The notes: generated by a model not told the origin, from the sequence alone. A stretch of DNA of 5,826 nucleotides from an uncultured Erysipelotrichaceae bacterium (GCA_902803685.1 CADCQR010000139.1:1-5826); one strand, 5' to 3'; shown: positions 1 through 5,826, counted from the first letter of the stretch. Numbers and translations: made by a program.

Positions 1-108
1 ATGTTTTAAACTTTTTGTCTTAATTTTTATAATGTTAATTTTTATCTTTTGTATAGCTACAAAGTATGACCAATTATAATATATTGATATACTTGTAAAA
101 TAACTAAA
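1..108. other. AT-rich region downstream of the anchored GH25 gene, no gene recognised
   Basis: No coding frame, tRNA or convincing terminator is visible. A small inverted repeat, TTTGTA-TAGC-TACAAA at 48-63, could form a 6-bp hairpin, but on the minus strand it is not followed by a T run. Another, TTGATATAC (84-92) with GTATATCAA (138-146), spans the stop codon of the GH25 gene with a 45-nt loop. Either could help protect or end the transcript, but both are weak in such AT-rich DNA. Confidence 0.4.
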
Positions 109-1323
109 TTATTGGATAATAGTATTATTTTTATATAGTATATCAACATCAACGACATTATCATTAATTCCATCTATTTTACCATTACTACACAGCTGCC
201 ATATGTAGTAGTCCCCTTTATAATCTGTCTTTTCTGTATAATGCGCAAGCCAAATCTTGTGATTTGTTTTAAACCAAATATTCTCCAAATAATATTTGCT
301 ACTATAAAGCATTCCTTGATATCCTGACTTTTCTACTGTATCTAAAAACGCCTCTGCTATTTCAGAAAGAGTATGAAAACTAACTTTATATTCATGAAAT
401 CGTTTCCAATTTTCCCAGTCAAATACTACAGGCAGTTTTATCTCGTATTTTTGGATTTGTTTGACCACCCACTTAGCTTCTTTAACAGCAGCTTCTTTGC
501 TACTTGCATATGAATAATAATATATTCCAACTGGTATTTTCTCTTTTATAAATCCATTTATGTATTCTTCAAACTTTGGATCAACAAAATATTCTCCGTC
601 AGAGTTTTCACTACCAACTCTAATCATAACAAATTCTACTCCGGCTTCTTTTACCTTTTTAAAATCTATATTTCCTTGCCATCTTGAAACGTCTATACCT
701 ATTTTTGTATTTTTTTCTTTATATTTTTCTTTGATATCTAGAAAGTTACGTGTCTTGATATTTGCATTATTGGAAGAATTACTAGAATTCTTTTTTTCTT
801 GCACTATCAGCTTAAATTTTTGAGTTGTTTCGTTATTACTTTTATCTTTTGCTTTGTATATTAAGTTATATTCACCTTCTTGGTTTAAATCATATTCCCC
901 TTCTATGGTGCATTTTGGATTATCATCATAGTTATCACCGCAAAAAAACTCACTAGATAGATTAGCCTCATATCCTTTTGTAACTGAAAATGTTGAAGGT
1001 ACGCCAATAATTGGCGGTGTAGTATCTTGAACGTTATAGTTTAAAATATATGACACTTTGATATTGTCATCATTTATATAATAAAATTTGTATTCGTGAT
1101 TTCCTAATATATCTGTTTGTAATAATTTATCTTCCATTAGTTTGCCATTTATACTAGTAATCAGTTCACTTAGATAAACTTTAGAATAAACCTCTATATT
1201 TCTAGTTGATTTTAATTTTACTTCTACTTTTGCTGTAGCAATTTTATAAAAATGTATGCTTACAGCTGATAAGACCAACAATATCAGAATTATAAGAGCA
1301 AAAGCTATTTTCTTTTTTTTCAT
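109..1323 (-). CDS. Membrane-anchored GH25 muramidase with Ig-like spacer
   Basis: A second GH25 lysozyme-type hydrolase, 404 residues. A signal anchor follows MKKKK (helix about 5-26). Residues 28-97 form an unassigned, probably beta-rich region. Residues 100-174 resemble a bacterial Ig-like/DUF5011-type domain: it opens DTTPPIIGVP and closes EGEYNLIYKAKDKSNN, with two cysteines (128, 138) flanking an Asp-rich loop. A Ser/Asn linker follows, then GH25 at 208-400: GIDVSRWQG (D211), VVFDWENW (D302, E304), IWLAHY, YIWQLCSNG and GINDNVVDVDILY. The catalytic acids are present. A GTG at 1335-1333 would add four residues but lies inside the ribosome site AAAAGGTGA, so ATG at 1323-1321 is preferred. 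No cleavable signal site or LPxTG is seen, so membrane tethering is inferred. Unlike the other GH25 enzyme here it lacks wall-binding repeats. Confidence 0.92.
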   Translation of the reverse strand: MKKKKIAFALIILILLVLSAVSIHFYKIATAKVEVKLKSTRNIEVYSKVYLSELITSINGKLMEDKLLQTDILGNHEYKFYYINDDNIKVSYILNYNVQDTTPPIIGVPSTFSVTKGYEANLSSEFFCGDNYDDNPKCTIEGEYDLNQEGEYNLIYKAKDKSNNETTQKFKLIVQEKKNSSNSSNNANIKTRNFLDIKEKYKEKNTKIGIDVSRWQGNIDFKKVKEAGVEFVMIRVGSENSDGEYFVDPKFEEYINGFIKEKIPVGIYYYSYASSKEAAVKEAKWVVKQIQKYEIKLPVVFDWENWKRFHEYKVSFHTLSEIAEAFLDTVEKSGYQGMLYSSKYYLENIWFKTNHKIWLAHYTEKTDYKGDYYIWQLCSNGKIDGINDNVVDVDILYKNNTIIQ

Positions 1324-1330
1324 ATAATTA

Positions 1331-1340
1331 CTCACCTTTT
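1331..1340 (-). promoter_or_regulatory. Ribosome site deciding the ATG start of the anchored GH25 gene
   Basis: AAAAGGTGAG on the minus strand lies upstream of ATG, with 8 nt after GGTGA. The alternative GTG start is part of this site, so it cannot be served by it. Confidence 0.65.
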
Positions 1341-1405
1341 AATATTATATTAGTAAATTGATACTTTTTCACTATTATTTAGCTAGTACACTATTCACTG
1401 GTATA

Positions 1406-1434
1406 AATATAGGCATTTTGTTATCCTTAGTCAA
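1406..1434 (-). promoter_or_regulatory. Sigma-A-type promoter for the membrane-anchored GH25 gene
   Basis: A -35 box TTGACT (1434-1429) and a -10 box TATATT (1411-1406) are separated by exactly 17 nt on the minus strand. A start site near 1399 would give a leader of about 75 nt before the ATG. It sits between the upstream terminator and the gene, so the second GH25 gene is probably its own transcription unit. It is the best promoter match I found in the window. Confidence 0.72.
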
Positions 1435-1474
1435 CCCTTTTAACCAGCTCTCTAAATATATATAAACTTTTATA

Positions 1475-1503
1475 GAAAAAATCCTAACTATTTTTATTAG
1501 GAT
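1475..1503 (-). terminator. Probable intrinsic terminator after the FemX-like gene, containing its stop codon
   Basis: The minus strand reads ATCCTAA, a 9-nt loop (TAAAAATAG), TTAGGAT, then TTTTTC. The 7-bp stem is perfect and runs straight into a T tract, as in a rho-independent terminator. G-T and A-T pairs may lengthen the base. The TAA stop (1499-1497) forms the top of the 5' arm. The stem has only two G-C pairs, so termination may be partial. Confidence 0.6.
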
Positions 1504-2756
1504 CTCTTTGATTTTAGTATATCTTTTACTTTATGTATGAAATTAAAAAGATTATAGTGATAACTTATTGGCAATTCATACTCGCCTATCAATTCTTCTA
1601 CATAACCATTAAATCCCCTTTTAAATTCATAAATCCCATAATCTTTTGGGTGTGTATTAATATTTTCTGGTATACCATAGAAATTATGTTTATCAAAACC
1701 GTGTTTTATTCCATACTTTATTAGTTCCCACTGAATTAAATATTGAGAATTGAATTTTAGGTATTCTTCATAATTACCACTTGATAAATATATGATTTCT
1801 GGTTTTATTAGCATAAACATGGATCCAGAAAGATTGATTACTTCTCTATTCTCCTTTTCTATTATGGCTTCTGCATCTGTTATTCTTTTATCAATTGATT
1901 CTATTTCTTGAATTAAGCTTTTCTTTTTACCGTCATTATACTTAGCATCATTTAACATATTTAATTCTTTTTCTTTTTCTTCTTTTTCTTTTTTTAGATT
2001 ATTCCTATATTTATTAAGATCTAAAGAAGTGATAAAGTATTTGACTTCTTTACTATCATGAAATAGTTTATACATTTCTTGATAATAACTTAGCTTTCTA
2101 TTGGAAAATCCTTTTCTCTTCGACGTTTCTTCCATGATGTTATAAAATTCCGGTAATTCATCATAGGAAATTTCTCGTACATTTATGCCTAATTTTTCTG
2201 CCTTTCTAATAGTGTTTCTAGTTCCAGGCTTCATTTCTTTCAATATATCTTCTTCTGTTTTTCCCTTTAAATTAAGAGAGAACATCCAGCCTACTTGTTC
2301 TTTTCTTGCTTGTGGTACTTCCTTATATCCTAGGCTCAAAAGTTTTTCTTTTATCTTGGAATTGTCGACTCCATTTTCTACTATATTTCCATCTATGTCT
2401 CTTTCTTTATTAATAACATATGGATCAATTCTTAATATATATCCATGTTTTTCTTTGATAAATTTTTTTAAGTCTTCTGTAAATATTTTAATTAATTTAA
2501 GTGATTTTTCATTTTCAGAAAAATTCATTAAAAAGCCGCGTGGTGAATAAAATTCATAAACACCAAAATGTCTCTTGTGAGCTAAAAGCATTGCTGCTAC
2601 TAGTATGTTATTTTCTTCTTTCTCCGCCACATAATATACGTTCCATCCCTGTTTTTTTCTTAATTGTGCTATCTTTGGTGAAGAAAGAAAGGCTTTATTA
2701 GGATGATTTTCCCAATATTTTAAATATTCTTTTTCTGTTATTTCTAAAAAATTCAA
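1497..2756 (-). CDS. FemX/FemAB/MurM-family peptidoglycan bridge aminoacyl transferase
   Basis: Members of this family transfer amino acids from aminoacyl-tRNA to the peptide stem of lipid II or peptidoglycan precursors, building the interpeptide cross-bridge at the cytoplasmic face of the membrane. The protein is 419 residues from TTG, close to FemA/MurM size. It shows the two GNAT-like halves: N-terminal NFLEITEKEY and FYSPRGFL, then MKPGTRNTIRKAEKLGI (175-191), a charged Lys/Glu coiled-coil hairpin (about 246-305) as in FemA/MurM, and the second half with INLSGSMFML, YGIPEN and the family-typical HPKDYGIYEFKRGFNG (369-384). A GTG at 2765-2763 would add three residues and overlap the upstream gene by 4 nt. 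I prefer TTG at 2756-2754 because AAAGGTGAT lies just before it and family proteins begin at this residue. Whether Gly, Ser or Ala is transferred cannot be read. It is the last gene of the run. Confidence 0.93.
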   Translation of the reverse strand: MNFLEITEKEYLKYWENHPNKAFLSSPKIAQLRKKQGWNVYYVAEKEENNILVAAMLLAHKRHFGVYEFYSPRGFLMNFSENEKSLKLIKIFTEDLKKFIKEKHGYILRIDPYVINKERDIDGNIVENGVDNSKIKEKLLSLGYKEVPQARKEQVGWMFSLNLKGKTEEDILKEMKPGTRNTIRKAEKLGINVREISYDELPEFYNIMEETSKRKGFSNRKLSYYQEMYKLFHDSKEVKYFITSLDLNKYRNNLKKEKEEKEKELNMLNDAKYNDGKKKSLIQEIESIDKRITDAEAIIEKENREVINLSGSMFMLIKPEIIYLSSGNYEEYLKFNSQYLIQWELIKYGIKHGFDKHNFYGIPENINTHPKDYGIYEFKRGFNGYVEELIGEYELPISYHYNLFNFIHKVKDILKSKRS

Positions 2757-2760
2757 TTTT

Positions 2761-2769
2761 ATCACCTTT
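2761..2769 (-). promoter_or_regulatory. Ribosome site overlapping the upstream stop codon, favouring a TTG start for the FemX-like gene
   Basis: The minus strand reads AAAGGTGAT, which matches the anti-Shine-Dalgarno complement at AGGTGAT, with 8 nt from its GG to TTG. The site contains both the TGA stop of the upstream gene and the alternative GTG start, so a ribosome finishing the upstream gene sits directly on it. The GTG itself has no properly spaced site. Confidence 0.6.
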
Positions 2770-3448
2770 TTCTTTTAAAAAGTTTCTTGGTATTAATTTC
2801 AATATTTTCTGCTTTAACTTCTAAGTTATCAACCATTTTATCTTTATCAAATAGTGTGAATACTAATACTGCAACCATTATAAATAGAAGCAATAGGCTA
2901 AAGAATAATACATAATCAAATTTGTCTACTTTTTCTTTGGTCGTATCTAAATAACTGTTAGTAAGGTATTCTTCTAAGTTATCCTTAGTTATCTCGACTT
3001 CATTATCTGCTGGTAAAAAGTTCTTTATGTTATTTAATATCATTTTTTTTAACTCTTCATTCATTATAATAGGATAACCATATACAATAACTTCTTCCGG
3101 TTTCTTAGTTGTTCTTTCATATGAAAAATCTATGATATCTTTAAATTCATTATATTTATCTTCATTTATAGCTATAACGTATGTATGCCATAGCCCAGTA
3201 TCTTCTTCTTCTATTACAAAGTGTAATCCTATGTTTTCGTTTTCATAATATGCAAACTTTTCTGACATTTTACTTATTTTAATATAGCTATAATCATCTA
3301 CAGATTCTACATTTTCCCAAGGTACGATTTTATTTTTATCTGTATATAGTCTATAAGAACATACTAATAGTATGGTTATTACCATCAGATAAATGGAACT
3401 TAGTACTAATTTAATTGTAAATCTTCTTTTATTAAACTTCTTTTTCAT
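2762..3448 (-). CDS. Two-helix membrane protein of unknown function with an extracellular domain
   Basis: I do not recognise this 228-residue protein. It has a basic N-terminus (MKKKFNKRR), a first membrane helix at about 11-32, a hydrophilic region at 33-177, a second helix at about 178-200, and a basic tail ending KKLFKRKR. By the positive-inside rule both ends are cytoplasmic and the middle is outside. The outer region contains a likely alpha/beta segment with YYENENIGLHFVIEEEDTG, then WHTYVIAINEDKYNEF and an acidic, helical stretch before the second helix. No catalytic motif is evident. The ATG has a weak GGA site about 9 nt upstream (TAGGA; a closer AAGGG is too near). It ends in TGA immediately followed by TAA, and the TGA overlaps the start region of the femX-like gene, implying translational coupling. 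Position suggests an envelope role; that is inference only. Confidence 0.8.
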   Translation of the reverse strand: MKKKFNKRRFTIKLVLSSIYLMVITILLVCSYRLYTDKNKIVPWENVESVDDYSYIKISKMSEKFAYYENENIGLHFVIEEEDTGLWHTYVIAINEDKYNEFKDIIDFSYERTTKKPEEVIVYGYPIIMNEELKKMILNNIKNFLPADNEVEITKDNLEEYLTNSYLDTTKEKVDKFDYVLFFSLLLLFIMVAVLVFTLFDKDKMVDNLEVKAENIEINTKKLFKRKR

Positions 3449-3489
3449 ACCCTTTTTTCCTATCCAACTAATAATATAACTTTCTTATG

Positions 3490-4413
3490 CTACTCACGGT
3501 CAAATAATTTTTCTAAGTTTTCTCGTGGCATCATCATGGTAGTTGATTTATCTACTTCAAATGCAAAATTAGTTTTACTTGTCTTATATTCTTCTCCATC
3601 CAAACACCAAGAGGTTTTTGGGGAATCTATAAACTCTATTTTAAAGTTATCAGTTTGATAATATGTAATACCTGGAATATCTTTAATGTCCCTAGTTTGT
3701 GTCATAACAAGCATTTTCAACATTTCTTTTTTATTTGGCACCTTAGCTAGCGCCACCTCAAATTTATTATCATTTAACTTGACATCATAATAAATATCAT
3801 CCATACCAGCTATACGTGAGGAATTTGTAATAAATATAAATGAATAAGTTCCTTCATATTCTTTATTATCAATGAAATACTTGATACGATATTGATTAAT
3901 TTTGTTTCTCAGTTGTTTTAGCCCATATAGGATATAGGCTATTTTCCCGTATTTTTTCTTTAACTCTCTGGGAGTATTATAGGCCATATCTATATAATCA
4001 CCTAAACATCCAACGTAAACAAATGGCTTATCGTTTATTTTTATCACATCGATTTTCTTTGGCTTCCCTTTTAGTATCTTTTCCAGATTAGTTAACATGC
4101 TACCGTTAAGTCCATACATATTTCCAACATCATTGGTTGTACCCAATGGAAGGTTCGCTAAAGTAAGTTTTTTTTCTCTCTGAAGATTACCAGTTACTAC
4201 TTCGTTTAATGTCCCGTCCCCGCCACAGCTAATAACTAAGTCTGTTGTGTTGTCTAGACTTTTTATAATATTACTAGCATCATTTTTCCTTTTAGTGTAC
4301 TTTATTTCTCCGTCATAGTCATACTTTCTTAATATATCATAAATGTTCTTTAATTTTTTTTTGTTCTTTACTTTGCCACTTTCTGGATTCATTATTAAGA
4401 TACATTTTTTCAA
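3490..4413 (-). CDS. Diacylglycerol kinase catalytic-domain protein (DagK/YegS/LCB5 family lipid kinase)
   Basis: A cytoplasmic, membrane-associated lipid kinase of 307 residues from the TTG start. It probably phosphorylates diacylglycerol to phosphatidic acid with ATP, returning lipid released by polymer synthesis (for example lipoteichoic acid) to phospholipid synthesis. Family motifs in order: MNPESGK (8-14) near the N-terminus, the nucleotide-binding GGDGTLNEV (64-72), LPLGTTNDVG (88-97), and the late DGE (272-274) usual in bacterial DgkB-type enzymes. An in-frame ATG at 4479 would add 22 residues, but it has no ribosome site, and the family normally begins a few residues before the NPxSG motif. 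The TTG at 4413-4411 has AAAGGAGG 7 nt upstream. The gene ends in TAG. It lies 69 nt after gtrA and 41 nt before the two-helix protein. Substrates other than diacylglycerol are possible, since YegS relatives vary. Confidence 0.92.
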   Translation of the reverse strand: MKKCILIMNPESGKVKNKKKLKNIYDILRKYDYDGEIKYTKRKNDASNIIKSLDNTTDLVISCGGDGTLNEVVTGNLQREKKLTLANLPLGTTNDVGNMYGLNGSMLTNLEKILKGKPKKIDVIKINDKPFVYVGCLGDYIDMAYNTPRELKKKYGKIAYILYGLKQLRNKINQYRIKYFIDNKEYEGTYSFIFITNSSRIAGMDDIYYDVKLNDNKFEVALAKVPNKKEMLKMLVMTQTRDIKDIPGITYYQTDNFKIEFIDSPKTSWCLDGEEYKTSKTNFAFEVDKSTTMMMPRENLEKLFDRE

Positions 4414-4420
4414 AGAAAAG

Positions 4421-4428
4421 CCTCCTTT
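4421..4428 (-). promoter_or_regulatory. Strong ribosome binding site deciding a TTG start for the lipid kinase
   Basis: The minus strand reads AAAGGAGG, then 7 nt, then TTG. This near-perfect anti-16S match lies inside the longer reading frame that begins at the ATG at 4479, and it argues that the shorter TTG-initiated protein is the real product. Confidence 0.8.
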
Positions 4429-4450
4429 GTATACCCAATCTACTATTTTT

Positions 4451-4459
4451 ATTATAGCA
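4451..4459 (-). promoter_or_regulatory. Possible internal extended -10 promoter before the lipid kinase
   Basis: TGCTATAAT on the minus strand is a perfect -10 box with the TGn extension, in the 69-nt gap between gtrA and the TTG start. A transcript would begin near 4444, leaving about 30 nt to the start codon. I see no good -35 box 17 nt upstream (that position reads ATGCCT), and TATAAT is common by chance in DNA this AT-rich, so this is only a candidate. Confidence 0.3.
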
Positions 4460-4482
4460 TTTTTTATATGATTAGGCATTCT

Positions 4483-4887
4483 TTAGTGTTTTTCTAAAAA
4501 TATTTTTCTCGTTATAAAATTAAATATCATTACAAGAGCAGTAGCTACCACCTTCCCTACTAAGTAATAAATTTTTAAAACAGCATCACATAGCCATACA
4601 ATAAATGTATTAATACCTAATCCTATTATACTTAAAACTACGAACACAATAAATTGAGTTTTCTTATCCTGCTCTTTATTAACATCAAATACCCATTTGA
4701 CACTTGCTATATAGTTATATATCAGGGATACCGTAAATGAAATTACATTAGCAATTACTGCTTTTATACCAAATACTTCTTTCAATAATACTAATACTGC
4801 AAAATCGATTACTGTAGCTATTCCACCTACTATTACAAATTTCATTATTTGCATCAATAATTTATTATTCTTTATTTTGTTTATCAT
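4483..4887 (-). CDS. GtrA-family four-helix membrane protein
   Basis: A small polytopic membrane protein of 134 residues, a normal length for GtrA. Hydrophobic helices are at about 16-37, 43-62, 79-100 and 107-126. The family signature is visible: MKFVIVGGIATVIDFAVL in helix 1, then SLIYNYIASVKWVF, where the NY and WVF positions are typical, and FNFITRKIF at the end. GtrA proteins are thought to help move polyprenyl-phosphate-linked sugars across the membrane for glycosylation of O-antigen, teichoic acid or other wall polymers. The substrate is inferred, not shown. The start is well supported: AGGAG (4894-4898) sits 6 nt before ATG. The gene begins 12 nt after the GH25 stop and is followed by the lipid kinase, consistent with cotranscription. 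No glycosyltransferase partner is encoded in the window. Confidence 0.9.
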   Translation of the reverse strand: MINKIKNNKLLMQIMKFVIVGGIATVIDFAVLVLLKEVFGIKAVIANVISFTVSLIYNYIASVKWVFDVNKEQDKKTQFIVFVVLSIIGLGINTFIVWLCDAVLKIYYLVGKVVATALVMIFNFITRKIFLEKH

Positions 4888-4899
4888 AATATACTCCTA

Positions 4900-5826
4900 T
4901 TAATAATAAAATATATCTAAATCAACTGGGCCGTTTATTCCTGGAATACTGCCTGTACTACTATATTGCCAGCCTTCATATGGGCCTTTATATGTTAACG
5001 TATCGTTCCATTGTGCTACCCAGGTAGCATAGTTTTGAACATGTTCTGGAAATCTTGTTTCTATATAATTTTTAGAAGCATATACCCTTGTTTTTATGCA
5101 CATATTTTTTTCTGTATTATCGACAAATGTAGTAATGATATCCCCATATGTTTCTTTGGAAATGCCATAACTATTCTCCCCGGTGGATTTAATTTCCCAA
5201 TCTTCTAAGTCATAATATAATCCAAATATATTCGATGCAATTTTTGCATTATTATTTTTTAATGTGCTTACAAAGAAGTTAGACTCTTGTAAAGATTCAT
5301 TTTTATTTTCAGCATAACTAAATAGGTAAACACTATATGGAATTCCCAATCTTTCCAGTTCATTCTTGTTTCTTATAAATTGAGTATCTACATATCCTAC
5401 TCCATACCCTAATCTTAATATTACAGCATCTACTTTGCCGGATGCTTTGACTTTTTCCCAATCAACTATACCTTGCCATTGTGAAACATCTATAACACGA
5501 ATTTGTCTGACAAATTTTTCAAACTCACCAGTTTGATCATCAAATTTCCAAAATTTATTTGTCATATATTGGATGCCTTTTGCTTGCGTACCGTCTGGAT
5601 TATAGTAGTAAGTTTTACCTCCTATTTCTTTAAAGCCTCCAAGTATTCCTGTATTAATATCAAAATAATAATCTCTGCCATCTATTTTTTGATTTCCTTT
5701 GTAGAATTCTCCTGTTTCTAAACTTCCATAAAACCATTTATTATTATATAGTTGCCAGCCACGTAATAATCTATTTGAGCCTATTCCAAAAAAGTAGTTT
5801 TTCCCATCTATTTCTTGAAATCCTTC
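4900..5826 (-). CDS. GH25 muramidase with cell-wall-binding repeats, 5'-truncated by the window edge
   Basis: This is a lysozyme-type hydrolase expected to cut the N-acetylmuramic acid-N-acetylglucosamine bond of peptidoglycan outside the cell. The visible part is 308 residues plus TAA. Residues 2-104 are about five wall-binding repeats of roughly 20 residues. Residues 110-308 are a GH25 domain: VIDVSQWQG holds the first acidic residue (D113), YYDLEDW holds the DxE pair (D206, E208), followed by TWVAQW and the terminal WQYSSTG / GINGPVDLDIFY blocks. An ATG at 5565-5563 could look like the start, but the frame is open upstream to base 5826 and encodes more repeats, so that Met is internal (M88) and the true N-terminus, probably with a signal peptide, lies outside. 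The gtrA gene follows after 12 nt, which suggests an operon. The GH25 call is firm. The ligand of the repeats (choline or another wall polymer substituent) cannot be read from sequence. Confidence 0.93.
   Translation of the reverse strand, partial: EGFQEIDGKNYFFGIGSNRLLRGWQLYNNKWFYGSLETGEFYKGNQKIDGRDYYFDINTGILGGFKEIGGKTYYYNPDGTQAKGIQYMTNKFWKFDDQTGEFEKFVRQIRVIDVSQWQGIVDWEKVKASGKVDAVILRLGYGVGYVDTQFIRNKNELERLGIPYSVYLFSYAENKNESLQESNFFVSTLKNNNAKIASNIFGLYYDLEDWEIKSTGENSYGISKETYGDIITTFVDNTEKNMCIKTRVYASKNYIETRFPEHVQNYATWVAQWNDTLTYKGPYEGWQYSSTGSIPGINGPVDLDIFYY
5515..5823 (-). repeat. Five tandem cell-wall-binding repeats (choline-binding type) within the GH25 gene
   Basis: Translating the minus strand from the window edge gives five consecutive units of about 20 residues, each opening with G plus an aromatic or polar residue, then an aromatic cluster, then a turn with Gly. 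Examples are GFQEIDGKNYFF, GWQLYNNKWFY, GNQKIDGRDYYFD, GGFKEIGGKTYYYNPDG and GIQYMTNKFWKFD. This is the pattern of CW_binding/choline-binding repeats (Pfam PF01473 type). Units of the I-D/G-G-K-x-Y-Y form alternate with units of the N-K-W/F form. More copies may lie beyond the window. Confidence 0.85.

Noticed and set aside
48..63. TTTGTA-TAGC-TACAAA hairpin as a terminator for the anchored GH25 gene
   Set aside because: The stem is short and AT-rich, and the minus strand lacks a T run after it.
84..146. Nine-base inverted repeat TTGATATAC / GTATATCAA as a recombination or attachment site
   Set aside because: There is no integrase, flanking duplication or mobile gene, and AT-rich 9-mers with a 45-nt loop can arise by chance.
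560..823. Plus-strand open frame of 87 codons
   Set aside because: It lies wholly antisense to the GH25/linker part of a well-supported gene, has biased Phe/Ser/Leu composition from Lys/Glu/Asn-rich coding on the other strand, and shows no domain.
1955..1997. Pyrimidine-rich tract on the plus strand
   Set aside because: It is explained by Lys/Glu codons of the FemX-like coiled coil on the minus strand, not by a regulatory or structural DNA element.
2185..2701. Two plus-strand open frames opposite the FemX-like gene
   Set aside because: They mirror the coding strand of a clear FemAB-family protein. They have no recognisable motif and nothing supports expression.
3473..3503. Possible promoter before the two-helix protein (TTGACC, 19-nt spacing, TATATT)
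   Set aside because: The spacing is longer than ideal and the -35 box lies in the kinase coding sequence. It is too weak to list as a feature, though it could add minor transcription.
5503..5721. Plus-strand open frame of 72 codons opposite the wall-binding repeats
   Set aside because: The minus strand has clear repeat protein in this stretch; the antisense frame is a by-product.

Overview
The window is AT-rich bacterial DNA with every credible gene on the minus strand, so transcription runs from high to low coordinates. Purine-rich Shine-Dalgarno sites, TTG starts, peptidoglycan-directed proteins (GH25 muramidases, a FemX/MurM-like transferase) and choline-binding-type cell-wall repeats point to a low-GC Gram-positive bacterium (Bacillota). 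I cannot name the genus. Trp is encoded by TGG and no gene needs TGA read through, so the standard bacterial code fits.

Layout in transcription order. (1) 5826-4900 is the 3' part of a cell-wall lytic enzyme: about five 20-residue wall-binding repeats, then a GH25 muramidase domain. Its reading frame runs off the window edge, so the N-terminus is missing. (2) 4887-4483 is a four-helix GtrA-family membrane protein, 12 nt downstream. (3) 4413-3490 is a diacylglycerol/lipid kinase of the DagK/YegS family, best started at a TTG behind a perfect AAAGGAGG site. (4) 3448-2762 is an unrecognised protein with two membrane helices and a predicted extracellular domain of about 145 residues. (5) 2756-1497 is a FemX/FemAB-family aminoacyl transferase, translationally coupled to the previous gene. 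Its stop codon lies inside a probable intrinsic terminator. (6) After a 173-nt gap holding a good sigma-A-type promoter (TTGACT-17-TATATT) comes 1323-109, a second GH25 enzyme. This one is membrane-anchored and carries an Ig-like spacer. The last 108 bases hold no gene that I can support.

Taken together this is a cell-envelope neighbourhood. It combines cutting of the glycan strand (two GH25 enzymes with different anchoring), peptide cross-bridge building (FemX), recycling of diacylglycerol released by envelope polymer synthesis (DagK), and probable lipid-linked sugar handling (GtrA). Genes 1-5 look like one operon because of tight spacing and no internal terminator; gene 6 is a separate unit. 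I see no mobile elements, CRISPR arrays, tRNA or rRNA genes. No radically new system is evident. The least explained parts are the two-helix protein between dagK and femX and the Ig-like region of the second GH25 protein.
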